64,000 bases of DNA from an uncultured Myxococcales bacterium (GCA_937980205.1 CALJKW010000064.1:124001-188000); one strand, 5' to 3'. Shown: positions 17,317-26,760, counted from the stretch's first letter. Numbers and translations are program-made. Notes: generated by a model not told the origin, from the letters alone.

Positions 17317-20009
17317 GAGCCAACTCCTTCTGGTGGATCGGAGGGCAACCCTGCGGTCTTCGGCATCACGATGCGGAAGACCGCGCCCCCGGAGGCGCGG
17401 GTCTCGGCCGAGATCGTCCCGCCGTGGGCGTCCACGATCGCCTTGCAGATCGGCAGCCCGAGCCCGGCCCCCGACACGCCCACGTGCGGCCCGCGGAAGA
17501 ACTTGTCGAAGACCTTCGTCTCGGTTCCAGGTGGAATGCCAGGACCATGGTCGATGACCTCGATCGTGACGAGCTGTACTTCTGCTCGTGCTCGCACCTC
17601 GATGGACGTATCCGGAGGTGTGTACTTGTCCGCGTTCTCCAGGAGGTTCACGAAGAGCTGCTCGAAGAGGACCGGGTCGACGAACACCAGAGGCACGTCC
17701 ACGGCGATGTCGACCGTCACGACTCTTCGCTCGAGACGGTCCTCGAGGCGCGTCAGCGAGGAGCTCACGATCTCGTCGAGCGGCACCCAGTCTCTCTTCA
17801 GCAGAACGCCGCCGGACTCCAGGCGCGTCATGTCGAGCAGGTTGGCCACGAGGCGCTCCAGGCGCGTCGCCTCTCCGACGATCGAGTCCACGAGCTCAGC
17901 GCGCGTCGCTGGCGGGAGGTCTTCGTCGCGCACGGCCGTCGCCGCACCCGTGATCGTCGCGAGGGGCGTCCGCAAGTCATGCGACACCGCGGACAAGAGA
18001 GACGCTCGCATCTCCTCGGTACGCGCCCGTACTGTGGCGCCCTTGGCCTCCTCCGAGAGCCGCACTCGCTCGAGCGCTGCGGCCGTCTGCTTGCAGAACA
18101 GCTCCAGGAACGCGCGCTGATCGGTCCGGAACGGGAACTCGCCCGCGGGGACCAGCGCCAAGACGCCGAGCCGCGACGGGCCGATGCGGAGCGGCGCGCA
18201 GAGCACGCGTGACCCCTGCAAGGTTTCGGTACCTCGCCCTGCGAGCTGGTCGTGCTCGTAGCTCCACTTCGCCACCCCGAGATCCTTGGGGTCGAGCACA
18301 GAGCCTTCCGGTGAGGAACTGAGCGTGTGAATGCCTCCGAGTCCATCGAAGGCTAGCACCGCGACGTCTGCCGAAAAGATCTCGGCAGAGTGGCTCGCAG
18401 CGACTTGCGCGACCTCCTCGACCTTGTCGGCCGAGGCCAGGTCACGGGTGAGCGCGTAGAGAACGGCGGTGCGCTCCTCCCGTCCCAGCGCGTCCTGCTC
18501 TTGCCGCCGAATTCGGCTGACCAACTCGCTGATCGCGATACCGACTCCGAACATCATGGCGAACGTGAGGAAGTAGTTGCGATCGTGGATGGTGAACGTG
18601 TGAAACGGCGGGACGAAGAAAAAGTCGTACGCCGCCACGCTCAGGGCTGCGGCGAGCAGGGCCGGGCCCCGCCCGAACCACGCGGAGGCGATCATGACAG
18701 CGAGCAGGAAGAGCATCACCAGATCGGGCAACTGAAGGGTTGCCCGCAGCAGCGCGGCGAGGCCCATGGCGACGAGGATGACCACGACGCTCCCGACGTA
18801 ATGGCGCGTGGGAGAACGAGGAGAGCTGGCCGGCGAGGGCCGCGGAGTCGCCTCGCCCGACTCGTCGCCGCTGATGACGTGAACGTCAATATCACCACTG
18901 CCTCGCACGACGTCGTCGAGGAGCGATCCTCGCAGCCGATCCCGGAAGCGCGAGTGCGTGGGCTTGCCGATGACGATCCGGGTGACGTTGTGCTTGCGGG
19001 CGTAGTGCAGGATCGCCTGGGGTACGGTCGGACCGCTGAGCCGGGTAACCGTGCCACCGAGGCTCTCGGCGACGCGGAGATGAACCTCCAGGCGCTCACG
19101 ATCCGCCTCGCTCATCGCGCCCACGCTCGAAGGCTCGACGTATGCGGCGACCCAGGGGCAGCGGAGCCCCGCCGCCATCCGCGCGGCGGCGCGGATGAGC
19201 CTTCCTGAGCTCGGCGCCGGTCCCACGCAGACGAGGATGCGCTCGCCCACCGGCCAGGTGGCGGCCACGCCTTCTTGCTCTCGAAACTCGCGGACGTCTT
19301 CGTCGACGTGCTGGGCCGTGCGCCGCAGCGCGAGCTCTCGAAGCGAGAGCAGGTTCCCGCGTTGGAAGAAGTGCTCCGCGGCGCGCCGCGCCTGCTCCGG
19401 GAGATAGACCTTGCCCTCCTTCAGGCGCTGGAGGAGCTCCTCGGGCGCGATGTCCACCAGCTCGATGGAGTCCGCTCGGTCGACGACGGAGTCTGGAACG
19501 GTCTCACGAACCTGGACGCGGGTGATCTGCGCGATGACGTCGTTCAGGCTCTCGATGTGCTGGACGTTCATCGTCGTGAAGACGTCGATGCCCGCCGCGA
19601 GCAGCTCCTCGATGTCCTGCCAGCGCTTCGGGTGCCGCGAGCCGGACGCGTTCGTGTGGGCGAGCTCGTCGACGAGCAGCAGCTTGGGCTTCCGTGCGAG
19701 CGCCGCGTCGAGGTCGAACTCCTCGAGCACGCGCCCTCGGTACTCGACCTTTCGCCGAGGCAAGAGCTCGAGCCCGAGGACGAGCGATGCGGTCTCGTGC
19801 CGCCGATGCGTCTCGACGAGGCCGACGACCACGTCGAGCTTCTGGTCCGTCACGAGGTCCCGAGCGACCTGCAGCATGCGGTACGTCTTGCCGACGCCCG
19901 GCGCGAAGCCGAAGAAGATCTTGAGCTTCCCCCGGCGCTTTCGCGCCTCCTCCTCCTGCACGCGCCGAAGTAGCGCGTCGGGGTCGGGTCTGTCGGGTCG
20001 CTCGCTCAT
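17313..20009 (-). CDS. kdpD: KdpD potassium-sensing histidine kinase
   Basis: 898 residues, full family length. The KdpD domain (about 20-230) has the Walker-like GFAPGVGKTYRML and LLLVDELAHTNASGSRHPKR. A Usp-like domain (about 250-370) follows, then four short membrane helices of the DUF4118 type (about 410-500), a GAF-like region, HisKA with SAVSHDLRTPLATITGA near 665, and HATPase motifs ending GAGLGLPICKAIVDAHGG. It senses potassium/turgor signals at the inner membrane and phosphorylates KdpE. It lies 27 bases downstream of kdpC. Confidence 0.95.
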   Translation of the reverse strand: MSERPDRPDPDALLRRVQEEEARKRRGKLKIFFGFAPGVGKTYRMLQVARDLVTDQKLDVVVGLVETHRRHETASLVLGLELLPRRKVEYRGRVLEEFDLDAALARKPKLLLVDELAHTNASGSRHPKRWQDIEELLAAGIDVFTTMNVQHIESLNDVIAQITRVQVRETVPDSVVDRADSIELVDIAPEELLQRLKEGKVYLPEQARRAAEHFFQRGNLLSLRELALRRTAQHVDEDVREFREQEGVAATWPVGERILVCVGPAPSSGRLIRAAARMAAGLRCPWVAAYVEPSSVGAMSEADRERLEVHLRVAESLGGTVTRLSGPTVPQAILHYARKHNVTRIVIGKPTHSRFRDRLRGSLLDDVVRGSGDIDVHVISGDESGEATPRPSPASSPRSPTRHYVGSVVVILVAMGLAALLRATLQLPDLVMLFLLAVMIASAWFGRGPALLAAALSVAAYDFFFVPPFHTFTIHDRNYFLTFAMMFGVGIAISELVSRIRRQEQDALGREERTAVLYALTRDLASADKVEEVAQVAASHSAEIFSADVAVLAFDGLGGIHTLSSSPEGSVLDPKDLGVAKWSYEHDQLAGRGTETLQGSRVLCAPLRIGPSRLGVLALVPAGEFPFRTDQRAFLELFCKQTAAALERVRLSEEAKGATVRARTEEMRASLLSAVSHDLRTPLATITGAATAVRDEDLPPATRAELVDSIVGEATRLERLVANLLDMTRLESGGVLLKRDWVPLDEIVSSSLTRLEDRLERRVVTVDIAVDVPLVFVDPVLFEQLFVNLLENADKYTPPDTSIEVRARAEVQLVTIEVIDHGPGIPPGTETKVFDKFFRGPHVGVSGAGLGLPICKAIVDAHGGTISAETRASGGAVFRIVMPKTAGLPSDPPEGVGS

Positions 20010-20036
20010 CGGTTCCAGTCCTGTTCGTGCGTACAG

Positions 20037-20633
20037 TTAGGTGCCGCCGCCGGCCAGCCCGTCAAGCGCAAGGTTCAGTCGGAGGACGTTCACCCTCGGT
20101 TCGCCGAGGACACCCAGGCTGCGTTCTTCTACGTGCGCCTGGACCAGCGCGCGAACCCGGTCTTCGGGGAGGCCCCGCGCCCGGGCGACGCGGCCGACCT
20201 GGAAGAGAGCCGCTGCCGGTGAGATGTGCGGATCGAGACCGCTGCCGGAAGCCGTCACCAAATCGACCGGCACCGGCTGCGCGGTGTGTTCCGGATGCGC
20301 AGCCCGCAGCGCAGCGACGCGGTCTCCCACCGACGCGATGAGCGCAGGGTTCGAGGGCCCGAGGTTCGAGCCCGTCGACGCGCGCGCGTCGTAGGGCAGA
20401 GGACTTGTGGCCGACGGGCGTCCCCAGAAGTAGCGGGGCTCGTCGAAGCTCTGGCCGATCAGGGCGGACCCCACGACCTGTCCGCCGCGTTCGAGCAAGC
20501 TGCCGTTCGCCTGCTCCGGAAAGACGACCTGCGCCACCCCGGTAACCGCGAGCGGATAGGCGATACCCGTGACCACCGTGAAGAGGCCGAGGAGGACCGC
20601 TGCCGGACGAAGAATGCTGATCATGTTGATCAC
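20037..20633 (-). CDS. kdpC: KdpC subunit of the potassium-transporting ATPase
   Basis: 198 residues. One N-terminal membrane helix (about 8-30) is followed by the family blocks ANGSLLERGGQVVGSALIGQ, FDEPRYFWGRPSAT, SNLGPSNPALIASV and SGSGLDPHISPAAALFQ. KdpC stabilises the KdpFABC complex and supports ATP and potassium handling at the inner membrane. Only three bases separate it from the kdpB stop, consistent with one transcript. Confidence 0.95.
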   Translation of the reverse strand: MINMISILRPAAVLLGLFTVVTGIAYPLAVTGVAQVVFPEQANGSLLERGGQVVGSALIGQSFDEPRYFWGRPSATSPLPYDARASTGSNLGPSNPALIASVGDRVAALRAAHPEHTAQPVPVDLVTASGSGLDPHISPAAALFQVGRVARARGLPEDRVRALVQAHVEERSLGVLGEPRVNVLRLNLALDGLAGGGT

Positions 20634-20636
20634 CTT

Positions 20637-22748
20637 TCAGCTCACTCCCATCGCGGTCAGTGTGACGTCGATGAGCTTGATACAGGGAAACGGGAGCAGG
20701 ACGCCGCCGAGGCCGTAGACGAGGATGTTCCTGCGGAGGAGCGCGGGCGCCGGGGCAGGCCGGTACTTGATCCCCCGGAGCGCCAGCGGGATGAGCGCGA
20801 TGATGATCAGCGCGTTGAAGATGACCGCGCTGAGCACCGCTGTCGTCGGCGAGTGCAGCCCCATGACATTGAGCGCCCCGAGCGCCGGATAGGTCGCGAC
20901 GAAGGCCGCCGGGATGATGGCGAAGTACTTCGCGAGGTCGTTGGCGATGCTGAAGGTCGTCAGCGATCCGCGGGTCATGAGCATCTGCTTGCCGATCTCG
21001 ACGATGGACAGGAGCTTGGTCGGGTTCGAGTCGAGGTCGACCATGTTCCCGGCTTCCTTTGCGGCCTGCGTCCCGGTGTTCATGGCCACGGCGACGTCCG
21101 CCTGGGCGAGCGCGGGCGCGTCGTTCGTGCCGTCACCGGTCATCGCGACGAGATGACCCTTCTGCTGGTAGTCGCGAATCATCGCGAGCTTCGCCTCGGG
21201 GGTGGCCTCGGCGAGGAAGTCGTCGACGCCCGCCTCGGCGGCGATCGCCGCAGCGGTGAGCGGGTTGTCACCCGTGATCATCACGGTTCTGATGCCGATG
21301 CGGCGCATCTCCGCGAAGCGCTCTCGGATCCCGCCCTTCACGATGTCCTTGAGCTGGACGACCCCGAGCACCCGCGCGCCGTCGGCGACCACGAGCGGCG
21401 TCGCGCCCTGCTTCGCCACCTCTTCGACCATCGCCCGAACCTGGGCCGGGAACGTCCCTCGGTTCTCCTCGACAAACCGCACGATCGCGTCGGTCGCGCC
21501 CTTCCGGATCTGCCTCCCGTTCAGGTCGACGCCGCTCATCCGGGTCTGTGCGGTGAAGGGCACGAAGGTCGCGCCCAGCGCCTCGACGTCACGTCCTCGC
21601 AGGCCGTGCTTCTCCTTCGCCAGGACGACGATCGAACGCCCTTCGGGCGTTTCATCCGCGAGCGACGAGAGCTGCGCGGCATCGGCGAGCTCGCTCTCCT
21701 TCACGCCAGGAGCCGGGAGGAAGTCGGTCGCTTGGCGGTTGCCGAGCGTGATGGTGCCCGTCTTGTCGAGGAGCAGGATATCGACGTCGCCTGCCGCCTC
21801 GACGGCCCGTCCGGAGGTGGCGATGACGTTCGCTTGGATCATGCGGTCCATGCCCGCGATGCCGATCGCCGACAGCAGGCCACCGATGGTGGTCGGGATC
21901 AGGCAGACGAGGAGCGCCACGAGGATGGTGAGCGGCACCGCGCTGCCTTGGCCTGAGCTCGTGACCGCGTACTCCGAGAACGGGAGCAGCGTGACAGTCG
22001 CGAGCAGGAAGATGATCGTCAGCGCCGCGAGCAAAATGTCGAGCGCGATCTCGTTCGGCGTCTTCTTACGCTTGGCGCCCTCCACCATCGCGATCATCCG
22101 GTCGAGGAACGTCTCGCCGGGGTTCGTGGTCACGCGAACGATGAGCCAGTCGGAGAGGACGCGGGTTCCTCCGGTGACCGCGCTTCGGTCGCCACCGCTC
22201 TCGCGGATGACCGGGGCGCTCTCGCCAGTGATCGCGCTCTCGTCGACCGAGGCGACACCTTCGATGATCTCCCCATCCGCCGGGATGAGCTCCCCGGCAG
22301 CGACGAACACCACGTCGTCGATGCGGAGAGACGATGAGGCCACATCGTCCAGCGCGTCAGCGCGACGCGCCGGATCCGCCAGATGAACGGTGTGCTCGAC
22401 ACCGCGCTTCAGCCGCTTCGCGATGACGTCCTGGCGCGCCTTGCGGAGCGTGTCCGCTTGCGCTTTGCCACGTCCCTCGGCCATGGCTTCGGCGAAGTTG
22501 GCGAAGAGGACCGTGAACCAGAGCCAGAGGGCCACGGCGAGGATGAAGCCCGGATGGGCGTCGCCTTGGCCCGTGGCGGCGGCGTGGATGAAGAGGAGCG
22601 TCGTGAACGCGCTCCCGATCTCCACGACGAACATGACGGGGTTCTTCACCATGCGCCGAGGGTCGAGCTTCTTGAATGCGTCGACGATCGCCGGGCGCAT
22701 GATGGACATCTCGAACAGCGGTCTCGGGTGGTGTGCGGTGTGTGACAT
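20637..22748 (-). CDS. kdpB: KdpB, P-type ATPase subunit
   Basis: 703 residues. The phosphorylation motif DKTGTITLGN (near 330), the actuator TGESAPV, the hinge MTGDGTNDAPALAQADVAVA (near 545) and the membrane segments are all intact. A serine-rich TGES region typical of KdpB is present. It hydrolyses ATP to drive potassium through KdpA. It starts 12 bases after kdpA ends (minus strand). No missing catalytic residue was seen. Confidence 0.97.
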   Translation of the reverse strand: MSHTAHHPRPLFEMSIMRPAIVDAFKKLDPRRMVKNPVMFVVEIGSAFTTLLFIHAAATGQGDAHPGFILAVALWLWFTVLFANFAEAMAEGRGKAQADTLRKARQDVIAKRLKRGVEHTVHLADPARRADALDDVASSSLRIDDVVFVAAGELIPADGEIIEGVASVDESAITGESAPVIRESGGDRSAVTGGTRVLSDWLIVRVTTNPGETFLDRMIAMVEGAKRKKTPNEIALDILLAALTIIFLLATVTLLPFSEYAVTSSGQGSAVPLTILVALLVCLIPTTIGGLLSAIGIAGMDRMIQANVIATSGRAVEAAGDVDILLLDKTGTITLGNRQATDFLPAPGVKESELADAAQLSSLADETPEGRSIVVLAKEKHGLRGRDVEALGATFVPFTAQTRMSGVDLNGRQIRKGATDAIVRFVEENRGTFPAQVRAMVEEVAKQGATPLVVADGARVLGVVQLKDIVKGGIRERFAEMRRIGIRTVMITGDNPLTAAAIAAEAGVDDFLAEATPEAKLAMIRDYQQKGHLVAMTGDGTNDAPALAQADVAVAMNTGTQAAKEAGNMVDLDSNPTKLLSIVEIGKQMLMTRGSLTTFSIANDLAKYFAIIPAAFVATYPALGALNVMGLHSPTTAVLSAVIFNALIIIALIPLALRGIKYRPAPAPALLRRNILVYGLGGVLLPFPCIKLIDVTLTAMGVS

Positions 22749-22760
22749 GACTTTGTCCTT

Positions 22761-24503
22761 TCAGTGGCCCGAGAGCTGGAGGTGCTCGACGATGGGACCG
22801 AGCGCGAGCGCGGGGATGAACGTCAGCGCGCCTACTAGAACGATCGTCCCGACCAAGAGCCCCACGAAGAGCGGCGTGTGCGTCGGCAGGGTCCCTGCGC
22901 TCGCAGGTACGAGCTTCTTCTTCGCGAGGGAGCCCGCGATCGCGAGCACCGGGACGATGACCCAGTAGCGCCCGATCAACATGCACAGGCCGATTGCCGT
23001 CGCGTAGAACGTCCCGCTGGCGGTGAGTCCGCCAAACGCAGAGCCGTTGTTGTTCGCGCCGGACGAGAACGCGTAGAGGATCTCGCTGAAGCCGTGTGCC
23101 CCCGGGTTCCCGAGAGCCTCTTTCGTCTCCGGCACCTGGGACGCGATGGCGCTTCCCACGAGCACCGCTGCGGCCGGGAGGAGGATGACGAGCGACGCCA
23201 TCGTCATCTCGTAGGCCTCGATCTTCTTGCCGAGGTACTCGGGGGTGCGACCGACCATGAGGCCGGCGATGAAGACGGCGATGATCGCGTACACGAGCAT
23301 GCCGTAGAGCCCGGAGCCGACGCCGCCGAAGATGATCTCGCCGAGCTGCATCAGCCACATGGGCACGAGACCCCCGAGCGGCGTGAAGCTGTCGTGCATG
23401 GCGTTGACCGACCCGTTCGAGGCTGCGGTCGTGACCACCGCCCATTGGGCGCTGTTCGTAATACCGAAGCGGACCTCCTTGCCCTCCATGTTGCCGCCCG
23501 ACGAAGCGGCGGACGCGAGCTGATCCACGCCCGCGGCGGTGAAGAGCGGGTTTCCGGCTTGCTCGAACGAGGTCGTGGCGATGAGCAGCGGAATGAAGAT
23601 CGCCAGCATCGCCAGCAACACCGCCCAGCCCTGTCGGCGGTCCTTCACCATCGCCCCGAACGTGAAGCAGAGCGCCGCTGGGATGAGCAGGATCGCGAGC
23701 ACCTCGAAGAAGTTCGAGAGCGGCGTCGGGTTCTCGAACGGGTGGGCCGAGTTGACGTTGAAGACGCCGCCGCCGTTGGTGCCGAGCTGCTTGATGGCAA
23801 TCTGCGACGCTGCCGGACCGAGAGCGAGGATCTGGTCGATGACACTCCCCGTGTCGGTGCTCACCGCGTCGAGCAGACGCGCGGTCGCCGAGCCGGAGAA
23901 CGTCTGAACCACACCTTGGGAGACCAGCAGGAGCGCCAAGACGAAGGAGAGCGGCAAAAGGACGTAGAGCGTCGTGCGGGTCAGATCGACCCAGAAGCTG
24001 CCGAGTCCTTCGGCCGTGCGTCGCGTGAACCCTCGGATGAAGGCGACCAGCACAGCCATGCCCGTCGCCGCCGAGACGAAGTTCTGCACGGCGAGCCCGA
24101 GCATCTGTGTGAGGTGGCTCATCGTCGTCTCGCCGCCGTAGGCCTGCCAGTTCGTGTTCGTGGCGAAGCTGACTGCGGTGTTGAACGACACCTCCGGCGA
24201 CACGTTCGCGAGGCCTGCCGGGTTGAGCGGCAGTGCGGCCTGCGTGCGCTGAAGGAGGTAGAGCACGAGCGCGCCGAGGAGATTGAAGACGAGCACGCTG
24301 ACCGCGTACTTCTTCCAGGACATCTCCTCGTCGGGGCGGACGCCCGCGAGTCGATAGAAGACCCGCTCGAGCGGGCCTAGTACGCGCTGAGCGAGGCGGG
24401 CCTCGCCGCTGTACACGCGGGCCATGTACGAGCCGAGGGGCACCGCGAGCGCGAGCAGCGCGATCAGGAAGACCGCAAATTGGAGGACTGCGTTCGCGGT
24501 CAT
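22761..24503 (-). CDS. kdpA: KdpA, potassium channel-like subunit
   Basis: 580 residues, about ten membrane helices, slightly longer than the roughly 560 of enterobacterial KdpA. The selectivity-filter-like segments FATNTNWQAYGGE, QLGTNGGGVFNVNSAHPFEN, ITNSAQWAVVTTAASNGSVN and SSGANNNGSAFGGL are present. It binds and conducts potassium in the KdpFABC pump. Its ATG overlaps the kdpF stop (ATGA at 24500-24503, minus strand). Confidence 0.97.
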   Translation of the reverse strand: MTANAVLQFAVFLIALLALAVPLGSYMARVYSGEARLAQRVLGPLERVFYRLAGVRPDEEMSWKKYAVSVLVFNLLGALVLYLLQRTQAALPLNPAGLANVSPEVSFNTAVSFATNTNWQAYGGETTMSHLTQMLGLAVQNFVSAATGMAVLVAFIRGFTRRTAEGLGSFWVDLTRTTLYVLLPLSFVLALLLVSQGVVQTFSGSATARLLDAVSTDTGSVIDQILALGPAASQIAIKQLGTNGGGVFNVNSAHPFENPTPLSNFFEVLAILLIPAALCFTFGAMVKDRRQGWAVLLAMLAIFIPLLIATTSFEQAGNPLFTAAGVDQLASAASSGGNMEGKEVRFGITNSAQWAVVTTAASNGSVNAMHDSFTPLGGLVPMWLMQLGEIIFGGVGSGLYGMLVYAIIAVFIAGLMVGRTPEYLGKKIEAYEMTMASLVILLPAAAVLVGSAIASQVPETKEALGNPGAHGFSEILYAFSSGANNNGSAFGGLTASGTFYATAIGLCMLIGRYWVIVPVLAIAGSLAKKKLVPASAGTLPTHTPLFVGLLVGTIVLVGALTFIPALALGPIVEHLQLSGH

Positions 24504-24592
24504 GACAGCTTCTCCGGGAAAAGGAGCGCGAAGCCCAGGTAGGCGAGGAGGAGCACGGCGAGGACGCCGCCGACGATGAGCAGTGACGTCAT
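24500..24592 (-). CDS. kdpF: KdpF small membrane subunit
   Basis: A 30-residue ORF, MTSLLIVGGVLAVLLLAYLG then FALLFPEKLS, directly upstream of kdpA and overlapping it by four bases. Single hydrophobic helix with a short charged end and a terminal FPEK-type motif as in known KdpF, which stabilises the Kdp complex. It is too short for ordinary ORF calling. Confidence 0.9.
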   Translation of the reverse strand: MTSLLIVGGVLAVLLLAYLGFALLFPEKLS

Positions 24593-24596
24593 GGCT

Positions 24597-24677
24597 CTAG
24601 ACCCTCTCGCAGAGGCGCACGAAGCCCCAGGTGAGCAGGAAGAACCCGCAGATGATGGTGATGAAGACGATGTCCAT
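24597..24677 (-). CDS. 26-residue membrane peptide upstream of kdpF
   Basis: The ORF MDIVFITIICGFFLLTWGFV then RLCERV starts with ATG at 24677 (GCTGA/GAGGAGCTGA-like ribosome site upstream) and stops four bases before kdpF. It is one hydrophobic helix with a charged C-terminus, of the same build as KdpF. Its place and coding potential suggest a second accessory micro-subunit of the pump; I recall similar peptides before kdpF in other proteobacteria, usually unannotated. Confidence 0.7.
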   Translation of the reverse strand: MDIVFITIICGFFLLTWGFVRLCERV

Positions 24678-24688
24678 GATTCAGCTCC

Positions 24689-25003
24689 TCAGCGAGACGG
24701 TTGGGGTGCGAACCGCGCTGCGAGGTCGCGGCACTCGCTGTCGCACTCCGGAAAGCGCTTGATGAAGTCGGCCTGCTGCCGGCAGTACTCGGCCACCTCG
24801 GGCCCGCGCGCCTGCGTGCAGGAGGAGCGAAGGGTCTCGCGCGTCCTCTCGTACAGGGCGCGCCGCTCGGGCTCCGGGAGCTCCGAGAGCTCGTGGTCGA
24901 GGCGCGTGTGCATGAAGACCGCGAGCAGAGCCGCGGAGAGCAGACCTAGCGCTGCTGCGAGCCACGCCAGGACACGCCGCGCGTTTGATGAGAGGGGCAT
25001 CAT
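24689..25003 (-). CDS. Membrane-anchored small protein in the kdp operon
   Basis: 104 residues. An N-terminal membrane helix (about 10-32, RRVLAWLAAALGLLSAALLA) is followed by a charged helical periplasmic part with four cysteines (SSCTQ, EYCRQ, PECDSECRD). These could form two disulfides in the periplasm. Two adjacent ATGs (25003 and 25000) are possible starts. No family recognised. It sits between the porin and the Kdp subunits with 11-12 base gaps, so a role in potassium uptake or its sensing is likely but unproven. Confidence 0.75.
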   Translation of the reverse strand: MMPLSSNARRVLAWLAAALGLLSAALLAVFMHTRLDHELSELPEPERRALYERTRETLRSSCTQARGPEVAEYCRQQADFIKRFPECDSECRDLAARFAPQPSR

Positions 25004-25015
25004 CGTTCGCTCCGT

Positions 25016-26368
25016 TCAGAACCACGTGGTCGCTCCGATGGTGAGGGTGTCTTGCGACGCGCGGTTCGCGACGAACGGGGTCGCGCCACCGTCTCCAGCG
25101 ACGTTGCCTCCGAAGTACATGTCGGCACCGGCGTGGTCGTGGCGGTACTCGAGCTGGAACGACACGCGCTCGTGTGGCCGGTAGTCGACGGTCGCCGTGC
25201 CCGAGCTGACCCACGGTGCCGGCCAGAAGATCGGCGCTGCTCGTCCGACGGCGTTTTCGGCGGCGTGCTCGTAGAAGACGTCACCGCGGACGGCGAAGGA
25301 GAGCTGGTCGACGACTCGGAAGCGGGCGTAGAGCGCGCCCGCCGCCCACGCGCTCACGCCGAACTCGTTCGGCTCGAAGCCGCCGTTCGCGTGGGCGCGG
25401 AGCGAGAGCCACGGCGTCGCCTGCCAGGTCACGTGGGAGTCGAACAGATGGCGCCAGGCTCGGTTCTCGGGCGCACCCTGAGCACGCTCGATGCCGCCGA
25501 AGTAGAGAAGCGACGCGGAGACGTCGGAGCGTTCGTAGGTGAGCTGGGCCGAGACCGACTTCTCGTCGTTGTTGTCGACGACAGAGTTCCAGCCGTTGTA
25601 GCCCGCGAGCGTCACTGTCCACTCGTCGGTGAGCGCGTACGAAGCCCGCACGCCGGTGTGATAGAAGGGCAGCCCGAAGAACAGGTTCGATCGCGACCAG
25701 TTCCAGTTGTCATGCACCGCGATCGACTCCGGGCCGATCGGCGACAGGAACAGCCCCGCGGTCACGGTGAGCCCGCGACCGACTCCGAAGCGGTATCCGG
25801 CGTACGCCTGCTGGAGGTACTTCCAGAGCTCCGCGTCGCTGGCGTTCGCGCCGCTCGCGCCTGGTGCGTTCGGTTCGCTCAGGTAGTACGTCGAAGGCGT
25901 GTGGCCGACCTGTAGCGTCAGCCGGCCGACGAGTCCCTGGTAGTCCCACGCTGCATCGAGCGCGACGTTCGAGAGGGTGAAGGTGTTGTGACGATTGTCG
26001 AAGCCGCGGAAGTTGGTGATGCCGTTCGACGGGTTGTTGAAGTTCCACTGGTACAGCGCCTCGGCGTAGCCACCGAGGACGAACGGGTTCGGCGCCGTGT
26101 CGGTCGCGGGGATCGCAGACGCTGTGCCCGCGTCGGCAGTCGCCGGCGTCACCTCGGGCGCGGCGGTACGGGCGTCTCGTTCGGCTTCGAGCTGACGAAC
26201 ACGCGCGAGCAGATCGTCGAGCTGCGCTTGCGTGGGAGCGTCGGCGGCAACGGTGCCGTCGGGATCGGTCGTCCCACCATCGGGCGCTTGAGCGTGCGCC
26301 AGGCTGCCCAGCGTCAGGACGCTGGCGGCGAAGACAGCCGGAAGGATGCTGAGGGACGACGAGCGCAT
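25016..26368 (-). CDS. Outer-membrane beta-barrel porin (OmpL/bbp2-like), first gene of the kdp operon
   Basis: 450 residues. The signal peptide MRSSSLSILPAVFAASVLTL is cleaved near LAHAQA. A short coiled coil (about 48-65, QLDDLLARVRQLEAE) precedes a barrel starting PFVLGGYAEALYQWNFNNPS, with HNTFTLSNVALDAAWDYQG; the last residue is Phe (TIGATTWF) as in most outer-membrane proteins. This pattern is the bbp2/OmpL-like porin family. A ribosome site AAGGAG lies before the ATG. Heading the kdp operon, it may provide outer-membrane entry for potassium when it is scarce. Confidence 0.85.
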   Translation of the reverse strand: MRSSSLSILPAVFAASVLTLGSLAHAQAPDGGTTDPDGTVAADAPTQAQLDDLLARVRQLEAERDARTAAPEVTPATADAGTASAIPATDTAPNPFVLGGYAEALYQWNFNNPSNGITNFRGFDNRHNTFTLSNVALDAAWDYQGLVGRLTLQVGHTPSTYYLSEPNAPGASGANASDAELWKYLQQAYAGYRFGVGRGLTVTAGLFLSPIGPESIAVHDNWNWSRSNLFFGLPFYHTGVRASYALTDEWTVTLAGYNGWNSVVDNNDEKSVSAQLTYERSDVSASLLYFGGIERAQGAPENRAWRHLFDSHVTWQATPWLSLRAHANGGFEPNEFGVSAWAAGALYARFRVVDQLSFAVRGDVFYEHAAENAVGRAAPIFWPAPWVSSGTATVDYRPHERVSFQLEYRHDHAGADMYFGGNVAGDGGATPFVANRASQDTLTIGATTWF

Positions 26369-26416
26369 GGGTGACTCCTTGCACCCAGTTCGTACCGCCT
26401 CCCGGATCTCGCCGCG

Positions 26417-26453
26417 GTCAAGCCGGGTCGTCCGGACATCAAGAAAAGATCAA
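26417..26453 (-). promoter_or_regulatory. Candidate KdpE operator: spaced direct repeats
   Basis: Plus-strand pentamers GTCAA (26417), ATCAA (26438) and ATCAA (26449) are 21 and 11 bases apart, i.e. on the same helix face, 49-85 bases upstream of the porin ATG. OmpR-family regulators bind direct half-sites about 10-11 bases apart, so this is a plausible KdpE site. No convincing -35/-10 pair was found, which limits confidence. Confidence 0.3.
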
Positions 26454-26554
26454 CTTGGCGCTCGTCCACAGGCGGCGACGGCCGGCGCGAAGCGAAGGCG
26501 CTCGCGGACGACTGGCCGTGCGGGCGCCGTTCGTCGCGCCTCGCGAGCCTTCGC

Positions 26555-26760
26555 CCCGATGATCAACAGGCTCGGCCCCATCGCGCACGCCGAAGCTGTT
26601 GACCAACGGGGCCGACTGTTGATCGCCGGGTACGCAGTTAAACGCCTCTCGGCTTCTCTCTCCCCACGGGCCAGGAGAGAGAGCGAGAGAGCTGTCCCAC
26701 GCGGCGCCCATCGAGCTCGCTCGGCGCTCTCTGCGAGCACGCGCGAGAGCGCCGCTGAGG
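26555..26760. other. Structured non-coding stretch with three inverted repeats
   Basis: The 509 bases from 26369 to 26877 carry no gene. Within them are three inverted repeats. First, GATCAACAG and TCGGCCCC (26561-26579) pair with GGGGCCGA and CTGTTGATC (26608-26624), 17 pairs with a two-base bulge. Second, a TCTCTCTCC/GGAGAGAGA stem (26655-26663 / 26674-26682). Third, CGGCGCTCTC/GAGAGCGCCG (26722-26731 / 26745-26754). A terminator follows. The set could be a structured RNA, a string of terminators behind tRNA-Asn, or regulator sites. Confidence 0.5.

Noticed and set aside
17366..20040. Plus-strand frames opposite kdpD
   Set aside because: Shadows of a full-length, motif-complete KdpD.
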